Shown: positions 47,519-58,140 of the stretch, piece by piece
How the letters are laid out: each line of letters starts with the position of its first letter
How positions within the stretch are numbered: position 1 is the first letter of the stretch
Assembly: GCF_905163445.1 (NCBI RefSeq)
Contig: NC_053204.1
Coordinates: 7,695,501 to 7,759,500, forward strand
Direction of reading: 5' to 3'
Length of the DNA: 64,000 bases
DNA from: Pararge aegeria
Lineage: Eukaryota; Arthropoda; Insecta; Lepidoptera; Nymphalidae
Made by a program: the position numbers and the translations under genes
The notes under the pieces: model-generated
What the model saw: only the letters and a program-made list of their open reading frames with translations
The model's database searches: none
Told to the model about the DNA's origin: nothing

Positions 47519-47990
47519 AAACTTAAAGCTGTATATAGAACGACGATTTTTCATGTGTTTTCACGTTATTGTTTGTCTATTTTCATATATAGACATATCA
47601 ATAAATGACACAGAAATTGGAGGGAAAATTTTCTATATTGCCTGTGGTTGTTTGCTTTTTTTATTAAGTGTGTACCACTATAAAATATCTTTAACTTGTA
47701 AGTAGTGTCATAGATTATAGAATGGTGTTGTAAAATAAATTGAAGATACTTTTTCGCGACTGTGCTTTTACCTGATCGAACAGTAAATATTTGATAAATT
47801 TTTAATATTCAAATATATATGTTGTCGGTGTAATTTAGTGTTTTATATTTATCGATGAGCTAATCCCACAGTCCATAAATGGTGAGCCCCCATTAGGAAA
47901 AGTATCTATATGTGTAAATAGTTTTACTTTTTAGTCTGTATTTATATATTTTTTATTTCTGTAACTATGCTAAAGTGTAAAATAAACTAA
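47519..47990 (+). promoter_or_regulatory. SPR 3'UTR with candidate poly(A) signals
   Basis: AATAAA hexamers lie at 47600-47605 (82 nt after the stop) and 47981-47986, the latter followed by a T/G-rich stretch with TTGTTGTAC. Another AATAAA-like site is near 47733. The stretch is AT-rich and free of the repeat families seen elsewhere, as expected of a transcribed UTR. Which site is used cannot be told from sequence alone. Confidence 0.5.
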
Positions 47991-48534
47991 GTAGTTATTG
48001 TAAATAATGTTGTACAACAGAAAATTATAATGATCCAAACATTGTATATCTTATTGGATTAAGTATATTAAATTATAAATGATAGTATCACATATTTCTG
48101 TTAGATGTTAAAAAGCTTTTTATGCTACACAGCAAAAAATTGCATTAAACATTGTAATTACTTTGTCGCCTGGCTAGATTGGTCTTCAAGGAAGTTGTTC
48201 TTTAAGGGGGATACATACTTAAAACTCGCAACGCGATCCGTTAAAAATGACAGCCTTACGTCTTATGCCCGAATTTACACTATTAACAACTGACGCTATG
48301 GTGTTGGGCGTTTGGTCGCTCGTTTAAAGAGTATGTCTCTACCTTTATTCTATCTAGATGGAATACTTCATTTAAATCAAACTATCTAGACAGCCAGATG
48401 GATAAATCATTTAAATATGGAAAACGAAACTTTTATATGTTGTAAGAGGACCATGGTGAATTAAAATCTATGGTATAGTGAATACGTTACTACTATAATA
48501 AAAAATTTAAAAAATATACTATTTTGTGTTTAAT

Positions 48535-48690
48535 TTCTCAAAAGTCATTTATTTCAAGTACCCATACTTTATAAACCCCTATGAAACTTCTGTCTGAAGC
48601 AACGGTTATGAAAGCAGACTCTACCAAGAAGAAGCCAGAGAAAACCACAGCAGGTGCCCTTTTGCATCACCAGTTTACAATTTAACAAAT
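48535..48690 (-). mobile_element. Diverged LINE 3' end
   Basis: TTTCTCAAAAGTCATTTATT, TCAAGTACCCATA, ACTCTACCAAGAAGAAGCCA: an old copy of the 8500/34459/62672 3'UTR family. Confidence 0.5.
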
Positions 48691-48999
48691 CTTATAGCAG
48701 AGATGAAGAGCTATTTAGATATAAAATAAAAAAAATATGGAGACCCGCGTAAACACTATACGTACCTAAACTATATGTAACTATACTATATAATATGCTA
48801 CTATATAAAAATATGCCATTCGCGTCGCCTACCTGTAGCAACACGTCACATAAGCTAAAACGCATCGCGTGTCGGTGACGCAGGGTGAAAAGTGTGCCCG
48901 TACCGAAAATAATACAATATTTTTACACCAATGTAACATAATGATTTCTGAAATTTGCTTTAAATAATAGATAAATTTAAAATGAAAAAAAAACGCTAC

Positions 49000-49340
49000 C
49001 TTTCAAAATCGTGTACATTATTCTACTATTCGAGTACTTAGTTGTGAAAAAAAATTGAATTCGCTACTTTGTGGTGGCGGCCATCTTAAATTTGAAATTT
49101 ATCACAGTTTATGGTATTCTACTAGTCAAGCCCTTTCATTCGATACCCATATTTAGGGTGTAAAAAAAATTATAAACCGCCATTTTGGTGAAACGACCAC
49201 TTTCATCAAACCTAGCTAAGAACAGTAAAACACAAAAGCACAATTGGTCATCCGTTCGGGCGCTACAATACCACATACAGAGACACAGAGACACCTCGAA
49301 GTTATAACCCTCGTCGTTTTTTGCGTCGGGGGTAAAAAAA
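49000..49340. repeat. Dispersed repeat (GGCGGCCATCTT family), longest copy
   Basis: GTGTACATTATTCTACTATT, GTGGTGGCGGCCATCTTAAA, AAGCCCTTTCATTCGATACC, ACCGCCATTTTGGTG, GGTCATCCGTTCGGGCGCTA, TTTTTTGCGTCGGGGGTAAA. Non-coding. Confidence 0.5.
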
Positions 49341-49769
49341 TTGCCTGTACTCTGTACCCTCTACCCTTATCATTTATATGCCAAGACCAGTTAAGACTTG
49401 AAAAATTACCGTTCGGTGCGCTCTATAATATCACAAAAGAGATTGGGTTTACTTGACTACAGAATTTAAATAACAAACCTTGATGAGATATTTATTCAAT
49501 ATGAAATAGGTGTATTTATTTCAAAAGTTGTGATAGACTAAGAAAGAAAGAAAGAAAAATCGTATTTATTGTCACACATTTGTGTAAAATGTTACATTTG
49601 TGAAATAAAATAATTGTTTAAGTATAAAAATTAAAAAAACATAGCGGCAAACTAAAACGCGCAGCACTGGTTTTCAGCCAGCCCCATTATCTTCGTCGTC
49701 ACTGAATCCTAGCGACTAAACTATAACAAAATAATCATAAGAAAGTCATAAAAAAAAAAGTGTTCTTAG

Positions 49770-50055
49770 GCTAGTGGTTAGGACTACAGCTTCTCTTTCG
49801 GGGAGCCGAGTTGGAATCCCATAACGCACCTCTGACTTTTCTAAGTTATGTGCGTTGAAATATCACTTGCTTTAACGGTGAAGGAAAACATCGTGAGGAA
49901 ACCTGCATGCCCGTGAGTTGTCATCATGTTCTCAAAAGTGTGTGAAGCCCACCAATCTATACGGGGCTAGCGCGGTGGAATGCGGCCTAAACCTTTCTCA
50001 GTATGGGAAGATACCAGTGCAATGGGCCGGTTATTGGTTGATGGTGATGATAGGT
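49770..50055 (+). mobile_element. SINE-B copy, near complete
   Basis: TAGTGGTTAGGACTACAGC, GAGTTGGAATCCCATAACGC (B box with one change), AAGTTATGTGCGTTGAAAT, GTGAAGGAAAACATCGTGAG, GCTAGCGCGGTGGAATGCGG, AATGGGCCGGTTATTGG, TGATGGTGATGAT end. Confidence 0.75.
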
Positions 50056-50449
50056 ACATGTATTCAATACTTTTTGTAATGTGGTTCTTGACCGTATTAC
50101 TGACTAAATAAATGGTTATCGGATGTACACGATTCAGTAAAATTTTCACAACGGTGAAAGAAATTTCAAATTTAGCTATAACTACGATTTCTTAGCTATA
50201 TATTAATATTTAGGGATAAAATGAAAAACACTAAATATATGGATTTTAAGGGGTTTTTTTTAATATAGGGGTATTATTTTTAACTATAAATTGAAAATGA
50301 AAGCCGATGTGAAAAAGTGAACGGAGCGGCTACGGCCGTTTGAATACTCGTTTTGAATGCGATGTCCTGAAATCGAATTCGGGCATGTAACGCTTTTAAA
50401 ACACAAGACCACATTGCGGTTTTGTTTTATACTAAGAGATGGTCGCTTA

Positions 50450-50587
50450 CAGTGGCATGTCTCATATAGGTACAAAAGCACTGCCTACCCTAAAAAAATT
50501 GTATGTCTCATAAAGGAGACGGATTCCATTTCATGCCATATTCCTTCTTTATGCATACCCTGGCCAAGAGCCTTGTGCGAGCCACTG
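50450..50587. mobile_element. hAT-type MITE with 8-bp target duplication
   Basis: 138 bp, CAGTGGCATGTCTC at the left and GTGCGAGCCACTG at the right, flanked by GTCGCTTA (50442-50449) and GTCGCTCA (50588-50595). Same family as 13043-13175. Confidence 0.75.
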
Positions 50588-50607
50588 GTCGCTCATTAGA
50601 AAACAAA

Positions 50608-50875
50608 ACGGCCGAGTGGCGCAGTGGGCAGCGGCCCTGCTTTCTGAGTCCAAGGCCGTGGGTTCGATTCCTACAACTGGAAAAATGTTTGTGTGATAAA
50701 CATGAATGTTTTTCAGTGTCTGGGTAATTATCTGTATATTATAAGTATTTATGTGTATTATATTCATAAAAAAATATTCATCAGCTATCTCAAACCATAA
50801 CACAAGCTACGATTACTTTGGGGCTAGATGTCGATGTGTATATTGTCGTAGTATATTTATTTATTTATTAATATT
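50608..50875 (+). mobile_element. SINE-A copy 10
   Basis: ACGGCCGAGTGGCGCAGTGG, B box GGTTCGATTCC, TGTTTTTCAGTGTCTGGG, GGGGCTAGATGTCGATGTG, (TTTA)n. It starts 12 bp after the target duplication of the hAT MITE. Confidence 0.82.
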
Positions 50876-51249
50876 ATTTATAAAACCGCAAGAAGCAAGG
50901 ATCGTGAAACTAATTTATGTCCCGACCGGTTCACTTTAAACTACGGTCGGTACACTGTGAAATCTGTAATTGCCTGTCGCTTCGACAAGTTTCAGCCGGA
51001 AAGCAATAAAAGAACATAATAAGACCGGGCAACTTTAATAGTGCAGGATATCTTGCGTGGAATTTATGCTTGGATTAGGACAGACTTCTCTCTCCTGTCT
51101 AACTTTAAGCATGTTTAACTACGGCTCACGAGGTTTTGTGTTCGAATTTGTGGTCGGGCCAAAACTTTTTTGTTTGTTATATAAATCCCGGAGTAAGGAA
51201 ACTGGCGTTGTCAAATCCCGTGCAGCAGAGAGCTGGTTAGGCTGTCTGT

Positions 51250-51293
51250 CACTACGCTGCTCCAATAATCACGAGTATTGGAGCAGCGTAGTG
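51250..51293. repeat. Perfect 18-bp hairpin, 8-base loop
   Basis: CACTACGCTGCTCCAATA at 51250-51267 and its exact complement at 51276-51293, loop ATCACGAG. Confidence 0.95.
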
Positions 51294-51329
51294 GGTCATG
51301 CAAAAATGCTGGGGGCATTATATATATAA

Positions 51330-51640
51330 AAGCTTGCGAGTAAACTATTGCTCTAACTAGGATGCTTCTGAAATATTTTCAAATGACAATGTGAGATGGT
51401 GATAACTAAAATTACTGAACCCGGCTAAGTTTGCTGTGGGCTTTTCCTTATACCAGGGCGCGTTTTGCCGCCTTGTGGCTTTAGTGTTAAGTTGCGTTAA
51501 GTTACAAATGCAGTAATCGCCATCACTACTCACTACTATATACTCAACACATTTTGTATGTAATCAACGCATCAAAAGTGCCACGTGCCTATTTGAGTAA
51601 GGAAAAAATTGACTTTGACTTTGTCTTTGACTTTAACTTT
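51330..51640 (+). mobile_element. LINE 3' end with TTTGAC tail
   Basis: AAGCTTGCGAGTAAACTATT, ACTGAACCCGGCTAAGTTTG, GGGCGCGTTTTGCCGCC, ATCGCCATCACTAC, AAAGTGCCACGTGCC, then TTGACTTTGACTTTG. Same family as 1261-1870 and 63365-63655, interior diverged. Confidence 0.65.
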
Positions 51641-51744
51641 ATGTAAACAAGATGGATCTATGAATTTCTTCTTATTGTTTTTGTTTTCAGTTTTAATACC
51701 TGAATACCAATGAGAATTTATGTTTACAACAGTAATCCCTGTCC

Positions 51745-52076
51745 CTACTAATATTATAAATGTGAATGTATGTTTGTTTGTTACGCTTTCACGCAAAAAC
51801 TACTGAACAGATCATCATGAAACTTTGTACAAATAATCCTGAAGGTATTAGAAGTAATATAGGATGAACTTTTTATCCCGAAATTAAGCTCAGTTCTTTT
51901 GGGAGAGGGGACGAAAGTGTTTGACGATTTTACACCATAACGCCGTCAAATGATAAACGATTTAAATGATTACTTACTCACTTTTTTATATACGAATCTT
52001 AAAAATTTTACTGGAATTGCACCTAAATTTACATTCACAAAAACAAACGCAGACGAAGTCGCAGGCAACAGCTAGT
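51745..52076 (+). mobile_element. Helitron-like element (same family as 16730-17158)
   Basis: TCCCTACTAATATTATAAAT, TTACGCTTTCACGCAAAAAC, GTGTTTGACGATTTTACACC, CGCAGACGAAGTCGCAGGCA, ACAGCTAGT. Internal deletion of about 100 bp relative to 28490-28935, but both ends are intact. Confidence 0.65.
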
Positions 52077-52434
52077 TAACTATAAATATGCAGCGTAGTT
52101 CTGAAAACTTTTACCCTATGTGAGAGGACGCCTCTACCCCAGCAATGAGGCGTTAGTGGCTGAAACATCCTCATCGAAGAATCCAATGGTTTCAAAATTA
52201 GCAGCGAGCATGAGGCAACTAAGTTTAAGGAACAATGAATGCCTTAGTATGAGCAAAGTTTTACTGATAGGCATAATAAGAGCCTTATTCTGTTAACTCG
52301 ATTTGGATTTTATCATATACACTATAGTTATATATATTATTAAAATTTACATAACATGCTGCATTGTCGTATTAGGATAACTTTTTCCTGTAATGACAAA
52401 AATGTAAGATGGGAATAAATAAATAAACTTGCAG

Positions 52435-52625
52435 ATCTCGTCATCACATCGACCCATAACTTGTCTCCTCCCACAATGAGGAGGGGTTGAGGCCGTAGTC
52501 CAACACGCTGGCCCAGTGCGGATTGGTGGACACCCACCTTTGAGAACACTATGTAGAACTGTCAAACATTCCGGTTTCCACACGATGTTTTCCCTCACCG
52601 TTGAAGCGAGCGATGTTTTAATTAC
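52435..52625 (-). mobile_element. SINE-B copy
   Basis: CTCCTCCCACAATGAGGAGG, GGTTGAGGCCGTAGTCCAAC, AGTGCGGATTGGTGGAC, ACACGATGTTTTCCCTCACC. The head is missing. Confidence 0.6.
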
Positions 52626-53584
52626 AAAACTTTTAGATCTACGAGGTGATGAGTAATGTTATCTATTACGTGAAACATATTTTTAGGTCAAATGTTGACA
52701 CATTTATAAAGCTCTCTTTAATTAATTAATGAATATACGTAAATTACTATAACATGGCCCTTGAGCCCTGTTACCTTGGCCAACGCTATGTTTTACGGTC
52801 AATGCGTAATTTATCTTTTTTTGTTATAATTGAAGGTCTCAACAGACGGCCCGCCTGATGCTACCTGGAATATCACCTTATATTAGCTGAATAACAAGTA
52901 TGGAGGGTAGAGGTAAGGAGAGTCATCTGTGTATATGAAAAAGTGTCGTCAAAATGTATTAAATTAGGATGGCGCCACATTTGCATCAGGGTAACTCTTA
53001 AAAGAAGCGCCAAATATAAATATTGTTAGAGTAGGCTTGAAAAATAAACAAGGAAGTATGGAGATACAAGGAAGTAAGGTTATATTTACCACAATATTTT
53101 GTACAACGTAAGTTGTTGAAATTCTCAATAATTAACTACTTCAGTCGATAATGACATTAAATTTTTTAACTCGGCATACTTCAATTCATCTATGATTGCT
53201 ACATTCATACCATACCCTGTGCATCCACCAGCGCCATTGTGGAGGATTTTTGAACTGTTATTTAGCGCAACAACTGGACACTTTTTCAACTTTTCTCCCA
53301 TATAAGATGACTCTCCTTACCTCTACCCTCCATAGTAACAAGTCTTTAAAAGTGACGTCCGGTGTCCGTCAATCTGAGGCATAAATGTTAAGCCATAAGT
53401 GAGAACATCCTCATCGAAACATGCAATGGTTTCAAAAGGCAAAATTAGCTGTGAGCATGAGGCAACTAAGTTTAAGAGAAAAAAAATGCCTAAGTATAAG
53501 CAGGAGTTAGTGGTAAGTATATAAAGCAAAGTTTCACTAATAGGCATCAGAAAAGCCTAAGGTACTGTTAACTTGCAGATCTGG

Positions 53585-53890
53585 TCATCGTCATTATCAC
53601 ATCAACCCATTCAATGTGGGAGGAGACCAGTGCTCGGTGCACTGGTCTCCTCCCACAATGAAAAGGGATTAAGGCCGCCCACCACGCTGTCCCAGTGCGG
53701 ATTGGTGGACTTCCACACATTTGAGAACATTATGTAGAACTCTCAAGCATGCAGGATTCCTCACGATGTTTTCCTTAACCGTTGAAGCAAGTAACATAAC
53801 TTCGAAAAGTTAGAGGTGCGTGGTGGGCCCCCCCTATTCGAACTCGGCCCCCCTAAAGTGAAGTCGAGCTCCTGCCCAATGCGCTATAAC
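53585..53890 (-). mobile_element. SINE-B copy with an internal hairpin rearrangement
   Basis: Minus-strand SINE-B with its head at the right (GAACTCGGCCCC region near 53840, TGCGCTATAACC end). Inside, 53615-53633 and 53639-53657 are perfect 19-bp inverted copies (TGTGGGAGGAGACCAGTGC and complement) where the family normally has CCCATTACCGGCCCACT followed by a single copy. Confidence 0.75.
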
Positions 53891-54120
53891 CGCTTCCTAA
53901 GCGCGAGGTTTAATATAAAACCATCGCCTTTAGGCAGAGCAATACTATCCAGGGCATGAAAGTAACACGTCTCGCAACAAGTCTCGCAACATGTCGCCTT
54001 GTGTCTTTCAACCTGAGGCATAGATGCTAAACCTCATGTGGATTCGAACACAAAACCTTGTGAGCATGAGCGTGAGCGTGTGAGCGTGAGTTATACATGT
54101 TAGACAGGAGAGAGTTAGAG

Positions 54121-54235
54121 AGGAGGCAGCTATAGTCGTGGTCTTATGAGTCCCGGAGGTCCCGGTTTCAATCCCCGGTGGAGGCAATGCGGGGATTAAT
54201 TAATTTCTAAAATAAAAATAAAAAAATAGAAAAAT
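54121..54235 (+). mobile_element. tRNA-like SINE head (family E)
   Basis: GAGGCAGCTATAGTCGTGGT, CCCGGTTTCAATCCCCGGTG: A- and B-box-like elements within about 60 bases, followed by an AATAAAAATA-rich tail. Single short copy; not a functional tRNA because arms do not pair fully by eye. Confidence 0.4.
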
Positions 54236-54584
54236 TACAAAAATAGACTTTAGGAAAGGTCATTAGTGATTTACTTATTTACTTTATTTATACTCTTTAT
54301 TTGTACACCACTCAGAAAAACGAGACAAAAAAAAAGAAAAAACACATGAAGAATGAAGCAGGATACAAAAGGCAGCCTTATCGCTAAGTAGCGATCTTCT
54401 AAGGTAGACTTAGTTACCTTTTGTTACACCGACAATCAAGTCCTTTAAACCGTAGCTCAGCATTGATTATTGGCGGCAGAAATAAGCAGGCAATAGTACT
54501 TCCCTGGACGTGCTCTGTCATAAAAAGCTCTAGATTATATGTTGACTTTCAATCGCGGAATAACTTACAATTCCTGTGGGATCA

Positions 54585-54935
54585 TCATATCAACCGATAG
54601 ACGTCCACGTCCATTCCAAATTCCACGGTTTTGCGACGCTTGTGTCCTGCGGTTCCCAGAGACGCTCTTGATATCGTCAGCCCACCTCATAGGGGGTCGA
54701 CCAACGCTGCTCTTACCAGTGCGGGGCTGCCATTCTAGCCCCTTGGAACCCCAACGTCCATCCGTTCTGCAAGCTATGTGCCCCGCCCATTGCCACTTCA
54801 TCTTTGCGATTCGTTGAGCTATGTCGATAACTCCGGTTCTTCTTAGGATTTTCTTATTTCTGATTTGATCAAGCAGAGATACTCCGAGCATAGCTCTCCC
54901 TATCGCCCACTGAGTGATTCTGAGCCTTCTTATGA
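54585..54935 (-). mobile_element. RTE-like LINE 3' coding fragment
   Basis: Minus strand reads VSLLDQIRNKKILRRTGVID, IAQRIAKMKWQWAGHIACRT, DGRWGSKGLEWQPRTGKSSV, GRPPMRWADDIKSVSGNRRT in one frame, the longest RTE reading in the window (108 residues). It is missing the last residues, probably by deletion before the TGATCATCATATC end. Confidence 0.8.
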
Positions 54936-56194
54936 GCAGCGTTCACTAGGTTACTTACCAGCAAATCTTCTTGGTAGCAAAATATTTTCTCCTATACGAG
55001 TTAGAAATATATTGGCTGTTCATTTGCGCATGTATTAAGTGCACGCCACTTCTTATCAGGCCCATAGTGTACAATCACGATTCAGAACTACAAAATACGG
55101 AATAAAATCACAAAGTAATTAAATATTATGCTATTAAACTACATATATAACCTCTAACAGTGATACGATATAATATCGTCTATTATTTCAGCCGTCTGTA
55201 AAAACAATCGAAAATTGGGTAAGACGTCAAACGCAGAGCGACAAAATCCGACAATTTATTTAATGGGGGATGTTTTCCACGCCCTCCAATTTGCATGCCT
55301 CTACATCTACCCTATATTTTACGTTTTAGCGTAATACAATAATATAACGAGCCTTACAGTTTTCGGGAATTCAGTCTGCAGTAAAACATAAATGTTTCCG
55401 AGATGAAAGAAAACTGAGTAATTTGTAGATATCTCTTTTATTATGTACGTTTGTTTGAGGAGGCTCTTCATTATTTTAATAATAAAAATGCCTTTACACA
55501 GATGTTTTATAGTAAAAATAAACCTGCTTTCTACCTCAAATGTAGTTATGCCATGTGCGTAAAAATATTTATTTATTTTTCTTTAATTGGAAAACAAACT
55601 GTTGTAATTACTAAATAAGTAACAAATGGGCTGACTTAAAACAAATTAACAGGTTTCCACAGATGAGTTTTATATAAACAAGGGTACCTGGTAGAACCCA
55701 GCAAAAATGCAGCAAACTATAACTAAAAATTAAGTTTACCTAACATGCAACAGTTTATCTTATTCATCTATAATAATATTATATAGAGGAAAGATTTGTT
55801 TGTTTATTTGTTTGTTTGCATCGAATAGTCTATTAACATAAAAACAAAAATAACTAGCCAACGCCTTCCACCAGACAAGATTATTATAAATGTAACATTA
55901 TGTAATGTGCTGAATAAATTGAAATTGAAATTGAAAAAGAGCGACTTTTAAACTACTCCCAGCCATGTTCATATTTATATATTGTAAGGCCAACAAACGT
56001 ATAACGTATAACGTACTTGAAGCACGTTAAACACGCCACTACACGTCTGCGGCATTTTGCCTTACACGAGTAATTGCTGCGCTCGAAAGCCGTTAAGTGG
56101 GCCTTTTATCCCGGCCGGGTGTAAAGTATCATCCAATTGACGTCTTGCGGTGACCGGTAATAGATTGATAATGGTTCGTTAGCGTGGGCATCCT

Positions 56195-56535
56195 GCTATT
56201 AACGACCCATTGCTGGGTACTGGCCCCCTCTCCCAAAGGAGAGACGGGTTGATAGCTGATGGGCTGCAACGACTTTGGTTGGTATCACCAAGTGGATGTT
56301 CACTGCTGGACATAAGTCAAAAATTCAAATTCAATTTCCAAAATTCTTTATTCACGGCCTATCACAGACAGTTATGGAGTGTTTATGAATTTTTATTAAG
56401 TTTCAACTATGTCTTTTTAGGGAGGTTTAAATACCACGGTCTTATTCCGCTTGGGTCTCCGTCCACTAACGCTGCGTTTACCGGTAAGAGATCGCCATTC
56501 CAGCACCTTTGAGTATCTCCACCGCCCGCGTCAAT
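56195..56535 (-). mobile_element. Broken RTE-like fragment with LINE tail insertion
   Basis: TGGATGTTCACTGCTGGACA (56291 onward) and ACGCTGCGTTTACCGGTAAG, AGATCGCCATTCCAGCACCT (to 56512) are minus-strand RTE pieces. The stretch between them begins AAATTCAAATTCAATTTCCA, TTCTTTATTCACGGCCTATC, a LINE 3' tail. Confidence 0.5.
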
Positions 56536-56733
56536 AACCAATCTAAAATATCTTGTGTATTTATTATTTCTCCTAAATTAATTGCGCAATTGTCTCTTCC
56601 AAATAGAAACAGGTAGTTTATATTTATTATGACCTTACTGTGCTATATTGTGGTTTAATTTATGGCAGGTTTCATTTATCATAAGATATCCACGATTTAT
56701 CATCATCAGCAACATTCTATAACAGCCGACTTT

Positions 56734-56987
56734 GACGGCCGACTGGCGCAGTGGGCAGCGACCCTGCTTTCCGAGTCCAAGGCCGTGGGTTCGTTTCACA
56801 CAACTGGACAATATTTGTGTGATGAACATGAATGTTTTTAGTGTCTGGGTGTTTATCTATATAAGTATTTAAGTGTACTATTCATAAAAAATATTCATTC
56901 ATCTTAGTACCCATAACACAAGCTACGCTTACTTTGGGACTAGATGGCGATATGTGTATTGTCGTAGTATATTTATTTATTTATTAG
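56734..56987 (+). mobile_element. SINE-A copy 11
   Basis: GACGGCCGACTGGCGCAGTG, B box GGTTCGTTTCA (degraded), TGTTTTTAGTGTCTGGG, GGGACTAGATGGCGATATG, (TTTA)n. Immediately followed by the TIR element at 56991. Confidence 0.8.
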
Positions 56988-56990
56988 CGT

Positions 56991-57618
56991 CTCCCATCAG
57001 CACGGCTAGCATCTCATGCGTCGCATGAGATGGTCTCAATCCATCAATGAGAGCGTCATGCGTGCGTAATATGGGGCGACAGAGGGGGGAACTAACCTCA
57101 CTTCGTACCGATCAAGGATGCTGTCTATGTTTCAGGCGCTTCAACCAACAATGACCGTGACTAACCCCGTTTATTATTACACATATATTATTTGAATATT
57201 ATTTCCACTTGTGCGCCAGTGCTCTGAGAGTTGATAAAGCTGTGGGAGAAGATTAATTTATATCCTTTCACTATTTTGCTTCAAAATAATAGAAGACGTT
57301 TTGAACAAACTATATATTTAAGTAAGTATTTGACGTTTAAACTCAGCAGCATTTCGCTATGCACCAAAATATCTAAGTGCAAATAAATGAAACACCAAAG
57401 TTAGAGTTGAATAAAGTAGCTAAAGGTGAAAATTAAGCAGAATCCTAACGTAAGTAACAAAGAGGAAATAGATAAGTTTATTTTTCACAATATGATTATT
57501 TGTTATAATTATAATTTCCAAAGTACTTACTGATCGACTAGTGCGTGTGTACTCATATCCATCAGGATTGAGAACGGGTGCTAGCCGTGCTGATACTCAT
57601 GCTAGCCGTGCTGATGGG
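56991..57618. mobile_element. TIR element related to MITE family M1 (copy C)
   Basis: Perfect 22-bp inverted ends: CTCCCATCAGCACGGCTAGC + AT at the left, complement at 57597-57618. The interior has CCCCGTTTATTATTACACAT, TTCCACTTGTGCGCCAGTGC, TCTGAGAGTT, matching MITE copies A and B. A perfect 11-bp stem hairpin (57010-57020 / 57022-57032) sits at the left end. The right TIR core TGCTAGCCGTGCTGAT is duplicated in tandem. Confidence 0.65.
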
Positions 57619-57959
57619 AGAGGCTGCCGTCCGTAATCACCGTGAAATCATCGCAGTAAATGGTAGTAATAGCAGAGACAACTTTGTTTTTATTCCATTA
57701 ATCGTACGAAACACGCGGGACGATGAGGGGTCATGACCACTGAATTCTGATCTCTTTACGGTACAGAAAAAGGTTAGCTCTTTTAATTTCAAACTGCAAT
57801 CAATATAAACTTTGGGTGTAAGATGGTAGCGGGCTAACCTGTTACCAATGATGCAGTTAAACTGAACCCTTAAACCAAGTCGGGTTTTACGCGGCATGTT
57901 AGGGTGTTAAACCAAGGCCAAAGCCCACCAGAATCATTAGTCTGACACTTGGTCTCGCA

Positions 57960-58140
57960 AACCTACTAATATTATAAATGCGAAAGTTTATGCGGATGGA
58001 TGGATGGATGTTTGATACTCTATCACGCAAAAACTACTGAACCAATTAAATTAAATTTTGGAATATAGATAGAACCCTGGATTAACGCAAAGGCTGCTTT
58101 TTATCACGGGAAAATGTACGGTTCCCGCAGGATTCATGGA
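57960..58140 (+). mobile_element. Helitron-like 5' fragment
   Basis: CCTACTAATATTATAAATGC, GATGGATGGATGGATG, CACGCAAAAACTACTGAACC, TCACGGGAAAATGTACGG. The 3' end is not found. Confidence 0.45.

Larger units (their letters stand above)
25929..46299 (+). other. SPR intron 3 (phase 2)
   Basis: 20.4-kb intron, GTGAGT...ACAG. Outside the listed elements, the stretches 26950-27640, 28945-29545, 29740-30140, 30845-31510, 33990-34180, 35340-36550, 38185-38735, 39575-40000, 40220-40655, 41215-41495, 43480-44070 and 44725-45605 show no gene or RNA that I can support; most are AT-rich and probably old repeat debris. Confidence 0.85.

Noticed and set aside
45809..46186. 125-codon minus-strand ORF with repeated YISYT/CLLC motifs
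   Set aside because: It spans the 44-bp minisatellite; 132 nt (three units) is a whole number of codons, so the repeat keeps a frame open. No start context, no homology.
46300..46605. Separate 101-residue protein starting MHHASSEEM
   Set aside because: It is the wrong frame of SPR exon 4 running into intron 4; the other frame matches SPR exactly with proper splice sites.
51057..51329. 90-codon + strand ORF
   Set aside because: It runs into the 18-bp hairpin, has no similarity I recognise, no splice partners and no codon pattern unlike chance.
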